Assembly (NCBI RefSeq): GCF_032854445.1
Contig: NC_088307.1
Coordinates: 3,226,001-3,290,000 of the forward strand
Length of the DNA stretch: 64,000 nucleotides
Source of the DNA: Liolophura sinensis
Taxonomy: Eukaryota; Mollusca; Polyplacophora; Chitonida; Chitonidae
Reading direction: 5' to 3'
The notes under the pieces were generated by a model. It worked only from the letters and a program-made list of their open reading frames with translations. It ran no database searches and was not told the origin of the DNA. Of the stretch, positions 1-12,471 are shown piece after piece. A program made the position numbers and the translations under genes. How positions within the stretch are numbered: the stretch's first letter is position 1; each line of letters opens with the position of its first letter.

Positions 1-3000
1 TGTGTGGCAGACATATTATTTTTAAATGTCTTGGCTCAGTAAACCGCAAGCAAACTTTGTTGTTGTGACCCAGAGAAAACACACTACGAAAGCATCTGCT
101 CTGACATACATCTCAAAAAGATGTTTATGTCACATTGATGCTTCAGGGAAACTGCTAAGTTCAACATTTTGCACATCGCCGTTTATTGCAGTGCGTATAG
201 CAAAAACATGTGTCAAGAACAAAGTCTAATAAATTTCTGATTTAATGTAGCTTCTTTTCAAAAAAGTTTTAGTATATATTGCGTTACTCAATACGTATAT
301 AATATCTAAAAAGAATGGTTTTATGCAACTTTTACTCAGGGAACGATTCCATGGCTGAGTCGTATTTACTCATTTTATTTTCGTTAGAGTTTATAATTTA
401 TCATGTGTGTGAAACGTACTTATACCCTGTGGGAGGCAGAGCAATGCAATTTCCGTTCGTTTTCCGGGTGTTCGTCCGGCCTTAGATGCTGAGTGATACG
501 CCGGGAACAGTATGGTTATTCAAGGACGCACAGTCGATCTCTCAAAGTCTCAAGACCTTCTGATCAGTGAACCGATATCCGTTCAGTAAATGCGAAAAGC
601 GCTCGCCTTTTCTGTTGCACAGATTAAATCTCCCAATAGTATGTCTCAGTAGGAAACATAGTCGGCTACAGAGTGTTAAAACCGCCGAAGACTAAATACT
701 GACCTGACCAAGCCTTAATGAGGCTTCAAATGCCATACTAATCTACAGGCTACTCATGAAGAACTATCCTTAGAGGGAAAACTTGTCTGAAACTTATTTA
801 GGAGACGGGTCAAAAGGTCAAGTGGTCAGAGATGCCAGTCAGTTATAAAGACGGCCATGAACATTGCGCTTATGGATTGTTTGTTGGGCCTTTGTCACGA
901 TACGTATGACCATTTCGGCAGCATAAATCTTGCTGAAGACCATTTGTCTTCCATCAACGTCATGTGCCAATCTGAACATCACACTTGGAAAGTGCATAAA
1001 TAACTCTGTGGTTTGCATCGAGCGCTCCATCCATTGGGTGGTGACAAACAACGTTAATATAAATACATAAAACAAAAACAAAACTCTCAAAAACTTTTTA
1101 ATATATACAAAAAAAAAGCAACAAGAAAGGTGTGGGAGCGTGGTAGCCCTAGCATCTAAGAAGGAGGAGTGTAAATCCCCCATATTCGAGAGTTTTTTTA
1201 TCTATAATAACAGGGTTCTTTGTGGCGATTATTTATTTAACAAAATTTAGTCGATCGGTCAGTCGAGTCCCTTGTTGGTTTTGAAAGAATTTCCTGACTT
1301 TTCGGCCACCTTTCCCACTGTCTTTAACGCATGTGGTCTACATACCTTGACTATGTTTAACCTGATGTTTGGGAAACACGTTTTATATCATAAGATGATT
1401 ACATTTCATCGGTTTCTTGTGAAAATTTGACAAACGTCTCGTTGACTATTTCAAAGCACATTTAATTTTTCGAAAAGTTTGTGATGTAAACAATGTACAT
1501 CAACGTGAACCCGCCCGGAGGACAGTATCCTACCCTCTAACCCAATCGCTTGGCTGAAAAAATTGTGCAGTTTGCCTAATTCAGGTCGCTGGCAGCACTC
1601 GGTGTTACACAATCAACACTGACACTCACGTCATTATATGTGTAACGCATAAAGGCATGATAAACCTAATTGTTACGTGNNNNNNNNNNNNNNNNNNNNN
1701 NNNNNNNNNNNNNNNNNNNNNNNNNNNNNNNNNNNNNNNNNNNNNNNNNNNNNNNNNNNNNNNNNNNNNNNNNNNNNNNNNNNNNNNNNNNNNNNNNNNN
1801 NNNNNNNNNNNNNNNNNNNNNNNNNNNNNNNNNNNNNNNNNNNNNNNNNNNNNNNNNNNNNNNNNNNNNNNNNNNNNNNTTGTTACGTGATGTTCACTGC
1901 TTCAGGGTGAGACTGATTTAATTTCCAAAGACGAAAATGTCACGCTAGAAAGTTCATGGCATTCTGTCATTTCCCCATGGGTAGTCGTGCTGATTTGAAT
2001 GTGGATAACTTCGGTAAACTTGGTCAAAATGTCAACAGAATGTAAAATTGGTCACACTTTTGATATTTATTTATTTTGATATTTTATTTATTTATTTATT
2101 TTTTTTTTGGTTTGTTTGATAGATTTTTTTCTTTTTTGAGGGGGGGGGGGGGTGTTTGCGTGGTAGAAATGGAGTGTCAGTGTTGACAGTAAAGCAGAGA
2201 ATGCTGTCAGAGTTCATGTATTTTTTACTCTTGGAGAATCCATGTAAATACACGTACATAGAGTAAGTCGACTTTATACAGACATGAGAGTTGTGCTGGT
2301 ATGAAATTCATGACAATTGCTATTTCGATGATTTGAAAGTCAAAGTTACTATCTACCGCCTTTAGTACCATTAACATCATACCATCTACGTCATACCATC
2401 TACCTCCTGCCATCTACTGGCTAACATCTACCGCCCTGGATGCCGTTTACTGCTGAGTATATGTACCTGCTACAATCTAAGGTCTATACTATCTACTTAT
2501 CTACTGCCGAATAACTTTTTTCTTTCCTAAACCCCTTAAGCTGAAACCATTGCTTGAGCTTTGATATTCATTTTGCCACACCCTTTGAAATCTACTCAAA
2601 CACTTAGTCGATAATTTACCGCAAGTCTCAATAATGAACCGCCTGATCCAATCTGAAGTGAACAAAGTCAAAGCAAATGCAATAGTTAGACAGTATGATG
2701 GTTTAAAATGATTTCTGCGCACTTGTCTTGCTCCACTTGAAGCCGATCAGAAATGGATCTACTTCATTCGATTAAGAGCCAAAGTCGAAACTAAACCAGA
2801 AACATGGCTTCCAGCTCATGAAGTGAAAAAGATCAAAGTGAAAAGCAATCGTGTCGAATCACTTGTCTCCCTCACGGTAATGAGTCGTGCGGAATCTAAT
2901 GTTCCAATCGCTGAATGGCTCCTCTGTGAACACAGAAGACACGATCGTTGTTTTCGTGGCCTGTTAGCATCCTATAAACTACTGCCATGGCCGAATTCCT

Positions 3001-5400
3001 CACCTTAAAGACGTGACGAATAACACGGGCGTGAAGTCCTTTTTCTGAGGGGTAATTATCGCAGATTTTTTTTGGCAAAAAATCAATTAACGCAAATCCA
3101 ATTTTTTAAATAGCCGAATAATAAATTACCATCCCCAAAATATCAACCTCGTCTGAGCACGTGTTGTCATTCAAAATCTATAGTAAAGGTACAAGCATTT
3201 ATAAAGCCGGTCGCATTTTAGCTTTTCAAACTTTAGACTTATTTTAATACTATAAATAGTACAGGTACGAGTCTTACATTTAGCAAAAGGCAATGTAATT
3301 TGAGTTATTCTTGGTAAATACAGGAAATTTGATTTGTTTACATTGAAGATGGATGTTGTGCAAATCTCCGGTAGAGCATCTTTAATGTTCTGGGTATTTA
3401 GTTTCGCGGCTTTTAATTTAAAAAACCTGATTAAGTAGTAGGTATAGTATGGGCAGAGCGTTAATGTTACTGTTTTAAAGGAGTGTGGCAAAGTTATGCC
3501 ATTCAGTACTGCCTCTAAAGTTGTCTACCTTTGTTTTAATTAGATCATACATCACCTTAACAGTTTTAGAGATTTCAAGACTTCTGGTCGTCGACGTCAG
3601 AGAATTGTGACGTTGGGGCGAGTTATGGCCTAGAGACAATTATTTTCTTTCGATCTGATCATCGTAACAGCTTGAAAGCGTATAGCTGTTCGAAGTAGTC
3701 ATGGTTTTCAGTGAAGAGTGCAATCTTTCAGATACCCAGGTCTCTGGATAAAAAAACACTGGAACATAAATCTACATTTGGGGTGAAACTTTGTACCTCA
3801 TGCATTCGGCTCAAGCTTTGTAAAGCTGTCGGTCGGCACCGGCTTATTTCGCGGACTTATAGTCAACTGACTCCGGTTCGTGTAGAACTGTTCATGTTGT
3901 CAACTTTGTAATACATCCATATCTGGGGAAGTGTTTATTTTTTTCCAAATTGACTGCTCGTCATGTAGCTTCATAGTTAAGAGAGTAGTTACAGCGGTGG
4001 TACAGCGTCTATTTCACATAAAAACGAGCTTTGCATGGGGATATATGCATCTATTGAATCAATAGGTGTGACTTGTAGGTACATTTGAACTTTTGTCTTT
4101 TAAAAAGGATTGTGACTCTGAATACCTCTGGTCATTGTTACTGAGTCTTCTCTGTTGCAATAAGTTCATATTAGTAATTTTTGCACGTAAATATAATTTC
4201 GTTAAGAAGTTTGTTTAAAACTGTTAAGAAACAGACCGGAACAAGGTACTGTATGGAGTCGGGAGATCTAGGTATCAAACCCGTTCGGGTCACTTTAAAA
4301 ATGTTACTTGTTGCTGCCTCTCTTTACGCTCAATGCTGAGAGGTTAGAACAAGGAAACATAACTGGTTAGCTCGCTGTCAGTATAATGTGACTTTGGCGG
4401 CTTAGACTCTCCCTGCCACAAGAAGTTGCTATACACCTACACACACCTAATGACTCCTCGTCGTCATATGACTGAAAAATTGCTAATTACGACGTCAAAC
4501 CCAAAAACTTAAAGCACAGCAATCATCGGACTAATCATAGAAACTGTGATCTTTGCTTACAAAGTTTGACTGGGTAAACTGGGTCAAGTGCAAGACACTC
4601 CACATTAAACTATAATTGGACAACACTAATCTGCCAACCTTCACATGGTATTCATGTTAGTTCATGATGCTCACGCTCTTCCATCAGTGCTGACCCTCCT
4701 TAAGATGGCGTTTATTTGAAAATGACAGGCAAATTGCGTGAAAAGAGAAGATAACTCTCACGGCTTTTGGTATGCTGAAATTAAACACAGACTGTCTCCC
4801 TTGATTTTCAAGGCTACAGATATTGATTTGTTTGATAAATGTTTAACGTAGTAATTCAGAATATTTCACGATCTGCGAATTTCACATTTGAAACGTGATT
4901 TCATCTAATCAAGACCAAAAGCCATCTTGTCGTCAAAATTACAATCGTTAAATTTAACTGGAAACGGTATGAAAGTTGCCGTTGCAATCGAGAATCAGTC
5001 TTTCGCGATCTTGAAACTTCGCGTTTGAAGCGCTCGACATTTTTGGCTACGCTCCCTTAGTATTTACTTCTTCAAAAGTACCATGCATGTGAAAACGGTG
5101 ATATTTTTCTAATACCCTGACATGTATGAGTTAACTGAAGTAGAATGCCTGTGATGTTGACCATGCAGCATATTGCACAATACATCACCTTCGTGATTTG
5201 CCTCATTTGAAATCCATGTAGAGCTAAATTAAAAAAGCAAAGGATATTGAATATGTAGATTTCTCCGCTAATCTGTCAAGGACGCTCATGTGACCGTTCA
5301 GCGAATCAAAAAACGTTCTTGGAGAGTGTGGCATAAAACATCATAAAAAATAAACAAGGAAATAATAAGGCAAAGTGGAATATGTACGTCTCTGTTACTG
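1..5400. other. Gene-poor AT-rich stretch, no supported gene
   Basis: Apart from the assembly gap at 1680-1879 I see no coding exon, RNA gene or recognisable mobile element here. Open frames are short (at most ~114 codons), low complexity and without domain motifs. Poly-T and poly-G runs lie near 2100-2155. A loosely repetitive motif ('taccatctac' variants) runs at about 2350-2490. It could contain introns or distal regulatory DNA of an unseen gene, but nothing supports that. Confidence 0.5.
1680..1879. other. Assembly gap (200 N)
   Basis: Exactly 200 N. The 10 bases before the gap (1670-1679) and the 10 bases after it (1880-1889) are the same word, ttgttacgtg. The flanks may therefore overlap, and the true gap may be zero or negative in size. 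Confidence 0.95.
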
Positions 5401-5412
5401 GAACTGGTTTCC

Positions 5413-7116
5413 TCAACCATGATTATATTGGAGCTGCCATGCTGCTTTGACTTCTCCACCACAGTAAAACTGGAGTTGTCGTGCTGCTTTGACTTCTCCT
5501 CTACCACAGTTACTCTGGAGTTGCAATGCTGGTTTCACTTCTCACACTACAGTTACAGTTGAGACATCATGCTACTTTGACAACTCCCCACCACAATTAA
5601 ACTGGAGTTGTCATGCTGCTTTGACTTCTTCCCACCACAGATACATTGGAATTGCCATGCTGGTTTGACTTCTCCACCACAGTAAAACTGGAGTTGTCGT
5701 GCTGGTTTGACATCTCCTCGACCACAATTACACTGGAGTTGCCATGCTGCTTTGACTTCTCCTCTACCACAGTTACTCTGGAGTTGCCATGCTGGTTTGA
5801 CTTCTCACACTACAGTTACAGTTGAGACATCATACTACTTTGACTTTTCCCCACCACAGCTACATTGGAGTTACCATGCTACTTTGACATCTCCTCCACC
5901 ACAATTACACTGGAGTTGCCATGCTGCTTTGACATCTCCTCCACCACAATTACACTGGAGTTGCATGCTAGTTTGACATCTCCTCCACCACAATTACTTT
6001 GGAGATGTCATGCTGCTTTGACATCTCCTCCACCACAATTACACTGGAGTTGTCATGCTGCTTTGACTTCACTCCACCACAATTACACTGGAGTTGCCAT
6101 GCTGCTTTGACTTCTCCTCTACCACAGTTACTCTGGAGTTGCCATGCTGGTTTGACTTCTCACACTGCAGTTACAGTTGAGACATCATGTTACTGTGACT
6201 TCTCCCCACCACAATTACACTGGAGTTGTCATGCTGGTTTGACTTCTTCTTCACCACAGATACATTGGAATTGCCATGCTGGTTTGACTTCTCACACTAC
6301 AGTTACAGTTGAGACATCATGTTACTGTGACTTCTCCTCAACCACAATTACACTGGAGTTGTCGTGCTGTTTTGACTTCACTCCACCACAATTACTCTGG
6401 AGTTGCCATGCTGCTTTGACTTCTCCACCACAGATACACTGGAGTTGCATGCTAGTTTGACATCTCCTCCACCACAGATACACTGGAGTTGTCATGCTGC
6501 TTTGACTTCTCCACCACAATTACACTGGAGTTGTTATGCTGCTTTGACAACTCCCCACCACAATTACACTGGAGATGTCATGCTGCTTTGACTTCTCCTC
6601 CGCCACAATTACACTGGAGTTGTCATGCTGCTTTGACTTCTCCCCACCAGAATTACACTGGAGTTGCCATGCTGCTTTTACTTCTCCACCACAAATACAT
6701 TGGAGTTGCCATGCTGCTTTGACTTCTCCACCACAGATACATTGGAGTTGCCATGCTGGTTTAACATCTCCTCCACCACAATTACACTGGAGTTGTCATG
6801 CTGTTTTGACTTCTCCACCACAGATGCTTTGACTTTTCCCCACCACAGCTACGCTAGAGTTGTCATGCTGCTTTGACTTCTCCTCCACCACAATTACTCT
6901 GGACTTGTCATGCTGCTTTGACTTCTCCCGACCACAATTACTCTGGAGTTGTCTTGCTGCTCTGACTTTTCGCCAACGACAAATACATTGGAGTTGCATG
7001 CAGGTTTGACTTCTCCCTCACACTGGAATGTAACTCTCCTGGTTTGACTTCTTCTTCACCACAGCTACATAGAGGTCCGCACCAGAGTTACATTGGAGTT
7101 ACTATGCTTGTTTGAC
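5413..7116. repeat. 45-bp minisatellite, about 37 units
   Basis: Tandem units of about 45 bp built on 'ctggagttgtcatgctgctttgac' plus 'ttctccaccacaattac' variants. Because the unit length is a multiple of three, several long open frames with a 15-residue repeat appear in different phases. They have no common start and no flanking exon signals, and I treat them as by-products. Units differ by substitutions and by small indels around the 'ctcctccacca' segment. Confidence 0.95.
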
Positions 7117-7789
7117 TATGGAGTTTCACACTAATCCTCCTCTGTACTGATGGGTCTTTGCAGGATATATTTGTTACACATTGTGCGGGGCGATGAGGAT
7201 TATCGAATTATGTAACTAATGGCACGTGTACATAACATTGTGCAGGACAAAAATCAGGATTGACATTGGTACGGCCTTTAGAGGTTCATGTCACGTGACA
7301 TCAATGGAGTGTATATACATCCCGTAGTAAGTTTTGCAGGTAAGATTTACCTCATGCAAAGATTAATATGCAAATTGCTGAACAACGGAAAAGCCAGAAA
7401 TAGTAAATAATTGTCACGGTCGCTTAGCTTCATATTCGTTTCCTACAGATACCAACAAGAACATTAGACATCTCTCCCACATAGTTACATATTTACATCT
7501 CGTACGTTTACCGACGGAACTACAAGAAATAAGCTTTTAATGAGAAACGGTTTTAATCATACATGGATATGCGAATAGGTCCCAAGGATAAAACTCACAA
7601 TGTACGAAAATCAGCAAACTTCTTGCGTACATGTATGCATTGTAATCATTGTTTTTTTAGAAAATGTGACATCTTGTAGTTTCTCGTCATGGTCAAGAGT
7701 TATTCACTTATAGGACGGCTGCCAGCATATATAGCATTATATTATGGTTAGGGAAAGAGAGTGTCCACAGTAAGCCGCCACACTAAAAG

Positions 7790-8211
7790 TGCATACGTAA
7801 AACCAGGTTGTTTCCTCACATAACACATTCCCGCCTGCATGAGTGAAACCAAGTTGTTTCCGCACACCCCACACTACCGCCTGCATGAGTGAAACCAGGC
7901 TGTTTCCTCACATACCACACTACCACCTGCATGAATGAAACCAAGTTGTTTCCTCACGCACCACACTGCCACCTGCATGAATGAAACCAGGTTGTTTCTT
8001 CACACACCACACTACCGCCTGCAAGTGTGAAACCAAGTTGTTTCTTCACACACCCACACTACCGTCTGCCTATGTGAAACCTGGTTGTTTCCCCAAACAC
8101 CACACAGCCACCTGCATGAGTGAAACCAGGTTGTTTCCTCACACACCACACAACACAACCGCCTGCCTAAGTGAAACCAGGTTGTTTCCTCACACACCAC
8201 AGTATCTACAC
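7790..8211. repeat. 46-bp minisatellite, about 9 units
   Basis: Units resemble 'gcatgagtgaaaccaggttg' followed by 'tttcctcacacaccacacta' and 'ccgcct'. It begins about 700 bp downstream of the 45-bp array and is unrelated to it in sequence. Open frames on both strands are periodic and not considered genes. Confidence 0.9.
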
Positions 8212-8654
8212 GTAAGAAACAGTACACATTTTCGGCCATCGCTAACATTGTGAAAAAATTCTTGTCATTGGTACAATATTATATTACACACGGCATCTGT
8301 TAACATGCGCCAAGTTTCTGTTATTATATAGGGAGCATTTGAGTCTGAGATGACTTCATTCAGTTCATCAATATATAGCTGTTAGTCCGGTCGGTAAATC
8401 TAACTTTTGATTCTACGGGAGGGGGGAGTGGGCGGGGGGGGGGGGGGGTACAAAACTCGCCCCTGTCACACTGGGTATAAGTATACCGGTAATTGTCCTT
8501 GAGCGCGGGCGAAAATGGTGGACTAAACCGGCCCATGCTGATTTAAGCCACTGACACTGAGGCATGAGAAGAAGTCGTTCTGAATGAAGCCTGTTTAGCG
8601 TCAGTACCTCTTTTGTGTAGTATGCACGTCCGAACCAGCAGCGAGACATAAATT

Positions 8655-8912
8655 TGTCTCGTGGCTCAGTTGGTTAGCGCACTAGCGCAGCGTAATAAAC
8701 AGGAGCCTCTCACCAAAGCGGTCGCTGTGAGTTCAAGTGCAGCTCATGTTGGCTTCCTCCCCGGCCGTAAGTGGGAAGGTCTGTCAGCAACCTGTGGATG
8801 GTCGTGGGTTCTGCCTGGTTTCCGCCCACCATAATACTGGCCGCCCTCGTATAAGTGAAATATTCTTGAGTACGGCGTAAAACACCAATCAAATAAATAA
8901 ATAAATAAATAT
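8655..8912 (+). mobile_element. tRNA-derived SINE, full length
   Basis: The 5' head has a pol III A-box (tggctcagttggttagcg) and a B-box-like motif (gagttcaagtgc) about 65 bp later. A conserved body follows (gtgggaaggtctgtcagcaa ... gaaatattcttgagtacggc) and the tail is (aaat)n. The same family occurs at 11243, 13767, 15484, 18912 and 58951, and as degenerate copies at 42708 and 62408. The tail and body style is typical of molluscan SINEs (family knowledge). Confidence 0.9.
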
Positions 8913-9424
8913 AAAGCTCCACACATGCACTGAAGAGATGTAGAAGTCCTAAAGTCGAAAAATTGTAACTGGCTGCAGTTACACTAAAGTATCTTCTGTT
9001 TTGCAATGGACTGTAGAGTTATGAAAATCACTGCACCACAACTGTAACTTTCTTAAAAATTCTTGAACACGCAGTTATGCACCAATCAAATAAATAAATA
9101 TATAACAAATGTAAATTTCAGCCTTTAACTTCCGCCACGCATAACATGTTAATGATAGTTAGAGGCTCACCTGTGCTCTCAACCATGATTCAAGTATCAT
9201 GTCGTTATAGTTTCCGCTATAGCTTATCCGTTCTAACTCATGATAACACGTATTTAATGCAAGATGGCCTTTTTTTTTACTCACACAAGAGTAGGTTTCC
9301 AAAGAAAAAATAACAGAGTCACAAATATTCGAGAGAGATACCGAAAGTAGACAGCACTGTTACACAGGGCCAAAATACACCTAAACCTTAGGTGAGGGAT
9401 GCAGTTAGTCTTCATCTCTGTAAT

Positions 9425-11060
9425 TTTAAATAGAGTCTAACAGATAAAGTCAAAAACTTTCCTGCTGGTAGATTAAAGCAATTTGCCCATAAATGGGAAC
9501 GGCTGACAACGGACACTGAAATTTTAGACACAGTCCGAGGTTACACCATAAAGATTACATCTCCCCCTTACCAGAGTAAAATACCGAGAGAAATCAAATC
9601 ATCTCCTTCACAGAAGAATTCCATGGATGATGAAATTCAAAACCTTATTCAAAAAGGTGTCATTGAAACGTCTGATCATGAAAAAGGCGAGTTCATTTCC
9701 CCAGTGTTTCTCAGACTAAAGAAAGATGGGTCTAACAGAATGATTCTAAACCTGAAAGGCTCAAGCAAAGTATTCTGAGTACCACCATTTTAAAATCGCA
9801 AGTTTAAACTCGGCCATTAAACTGATGGGGCCGTTCTTTTCTTTACCTCTGCTGACGTCAAAGACGAGTGATACTATGTATCTATAAGTGAAGAAAGTAA
9901 AAAATAACTGACGTTTCAGTGGAGTGCTAAGTTGTACAAATATACCTGTTTTCAGAATGGTTTAGTGTCCTCGGAAATACACTAAATTGGTTAAACCCTT
10001 ATTTGCTGCTCTTAAGCAGAGGCTGTCAACAAGGTATAATGGTGACCCATTCCTTCAAGGGGATGGTGTTGACGATTGCTTTGACAACGTACGCGCTACA
10101 GTGGAAATGTTATTCCGATTCTCATATATTCTTATGATTCTCATGGGTTTATTGTCCACCCTGTGAAGTCTTCTTTGTTCCATCAGAGAGGCAAGTTTAT
10201 CTAGGATTTGTTCTAGATTCTGTACAGATGAGAGTTTATCTCACGGCAGAGAAAACATGTAAAATAAAGCAGTGTATGAAGGAGTTGATCAGCTGTAATA
10301 CTCCAGCTATAAGGACAGTCGCACGGGCACTGGGACGTTTGACATCCACGTTTCCAGGGGTTATGTATGGGCCATTATATTAACGCCAGATAGAAACTGA
10401 GAAATCAAACGCTTTAAAAGCAAATCATGATGATTTTGACAAGTCCACGGTATTGTCTGAAAACGCTGTTGGGCTACTTACAAACATTACCTTCCGTCAG
10501 TGTGATCTTTTTGAAAAACTTGACGTTAAACTAAGTCATGTTATTAGCACTGTTAACTGCTCAGCGTTGCCAAACTCTACAGGCACTGGATATTCGCTAC
10601 ATGTATCTTCCAGATAATAAGTATGTGTTTCAAATCATAAAGTTGCTCAAACAGTCAAAACCGGGCCGTCACATACCGCCAGTGATATTTTGAACAGTAC
10701 AAGCCTGCTGATAGATCATATGCCACTGTCCTTCTCAGAGGGTGTATGACCAGAACCAAGTCTTTGACAGGTAGTAACTCAACATTGCTTATTCGCTATA
10801 ACAAAACCCTTCATCCTGTATCTACAGACACTATAGGCAGATGGCTGAAGAGTGTCCTGAAGTCTGCTGGAATTGACACTGTTAAAATTTACACCTCACA
10901 TAGCCAGGAGTGCGAGTGACACAGCAGCTATGGCGAGAGGAATACCTATTGATTTACTTATGAAGAATGCTGGTCGGGCAAAGCAAGCTACGTTTTCTAA
11001 GCTCTATCATAAAGCAGTTCTGTCACTCTCTCTGGGGAATTTTGTTCTGTGATGGTTTTT
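9425..11060 (+). pseudogene. Decayed DIRS-like retroelement (RT, RNase H, tyrosine recombinase)
   Basis: Conceptual translation in shifting plus-strand frames gives three blocks in DIRS order. At about 9470-10010 is a reverse transcriptase: MDDEIQNLIQKGVIE, then SPVFLRLKKDGSNRMILNLK, then a degraded palm. At about 10130-10480 is the RT/RNase H linker with VYLGFVLDSVQMRVYL and STFPGVMYGPLY. At about 10740-11050 is a tyrosine recombinase with RTKSLTGSN, IGRWLKSVLKSAGID and an S/H-rich catalytic stretch interrupted by stops. Many stops and frameshifts show an old, dead copy. No terminal repeats were recognised. A gypsy-like element is less likely because an integrase would be expected where the recombinase-like block lies. 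Confidence 0.7.
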
Positions 11061-11242
11061 TGTTCATGTTGTCAGATTACTGTACTTGGAAGGGTGGATG
11101 TTTGGTTCTCTTAAAGTACTATGGGCCTACATGTTCATGACTCATTTTCACGGAAGCTGTCCAGTGTATTTACTCTATCATCTACTGCACATGTCACATT
11201 AAATGGTTTCGTAGTGAGGTAACCATGACGTAGAAGAATTGG

Positions 11243-11505
11243 ATTTTTTTTTTTGATTGGTGTTTTACGCCGTACTCAAGAATATTTCACTTATACGACG
11301 GCGGCCAGCATTATGGTGGGTGGAAACCGGGCAGAGCCCGTGGGAAACCCACGACCATCCGCAGGTTGCTGGCAGACCTTCCCACTTCCGGCCGGAGAGG
11401 AAGCCAGCATGAGCTGGACTTGAACTCACAGCGACCGCATTGGTGAGAAGCTCCTGGGTCATTACGCTGCGCTAGCGCGCTAACCGACTGAGCCACGGAG
11501 GCCCC
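11243..11505 (-). mobile_element. tRNA-derived SINE, full length, minus orientation
   Basis: Reads in reverse as the complete family: A-box ggctcagtcggttagcgcgc near 11490, B-box gagttcaagtcc near 11425, body, and a poly-A-like tail (poly-T at 11247-11256 on the plus strand). It lies ~330 bp beyond the 3' end of TRIM copy 1, between that gene and the DIRS-like remnant. Confidence 0.9.
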
Positions 11506-11839
11506 TAGAAGAATTGGAAGTTAAACCAATACTTACCTGTAAGTTGAAGTTTGAGTGTAATTCTACATGGCCATAGTGCAGGAACGGAAGCATCATGAGC
11601 CCTCCCTAATTTCTACATTTTTTCAAATAACAATAGGATACAATTTTTAAAGAACTTTCAGCTTTACAGTAGTTTCCCACCCGATGTTCTGGACATGTCC
11701 AGTGGTTGCTTTAAAGACTGATGCTCGACTCACATGTACAACCTCACATAATTCCTCCGCTCCTGCACCATGACTTTGTAGAATTCCACTCAAACTTCAA
11801 CTTACAGATTAATATTGGTTTAATGACCAGGTCTACGCC

Positions 11840-12471
11840 TTACCGAGCCAGGTCTGTTGATTCATTACGTCCTTCAACAAGAGCAGCTCTTTCATGAAGC
11901 GAACACCTATCACACAGCAACTTAGGCAGAGACGTAGAGTCAGCTTTCACCAAGCGAGCAGAAGCACAGGCTGCGTAGTCAAATGCAACATATGGAACCA
12001 TTGGTTGGGACAGATTGATGTCACTGACTGTGTACATTAGCTGGTTGTTAACACAGTTTACGATTGTCAGTGACCGACCAACACAGTCCAGGTACAAGCC
12101 GAGGTGATGTGATTCTGTGTATGGTCTGCCCTGTTCATAGGCGGGTTTGATCTCACCACCACAGGGACTAGAAGCACTGATTTCATTATGCAAGTACCTA
12201 ATCCAAATGTCATAGCTCTCCCGACCAGGGTCACCTCTCCACACACCACAGCTCTCGTGTACAACACCCACGCGACAAAAACAGTCCATTGTGGGTGAGC
12301 ATGGGGTGACTGTGATGTCCAGTTCCCAGTAGTACCTGCCCTTCTGGTAACTACCATCTGTCACGGCGGTACACCACCAACCCTCAAACAAATCCTCACA
12401 CTCTGCCGCACTTCCGCTGTGGGTGATGCTCAGTCGTTCGTCATTGGTCTGGGTGAATTTCAGTTGGGGCT
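11840..12471 (-). CDS. TRIM copy 1 last exon: SPRY domain
   Basis: 632 nt with acceptor ctttacag just upstream. SPRY landmarks are KGRYYWELDI, CRVGVVHESCGVW, LGLYLDCVGRSLTIV and QPMVPYVAFD. The open frame extends upstream of the acceptor into SINE sequence (12496-12690), and that part is intronic. Identity to the copy 2 SPRY is only about half by eye, far below the RING exon. Confidence 0.85.

Noticed and set aside
839-1183. 114-codon minus-strand frame as a membrane protein gene
   Set aside because: Hydrophobic stretch comes from AT-rich DNA; no homologous motif, no neighbours, no splice support.
5707-6999. Long open frames inside the 45-bp array as a repeat protein gene
   Set aside because: The unit length is a multiple of three, so open frames arise automatically in several phases and both strands; no start context, splice sites or unique flanking exon.
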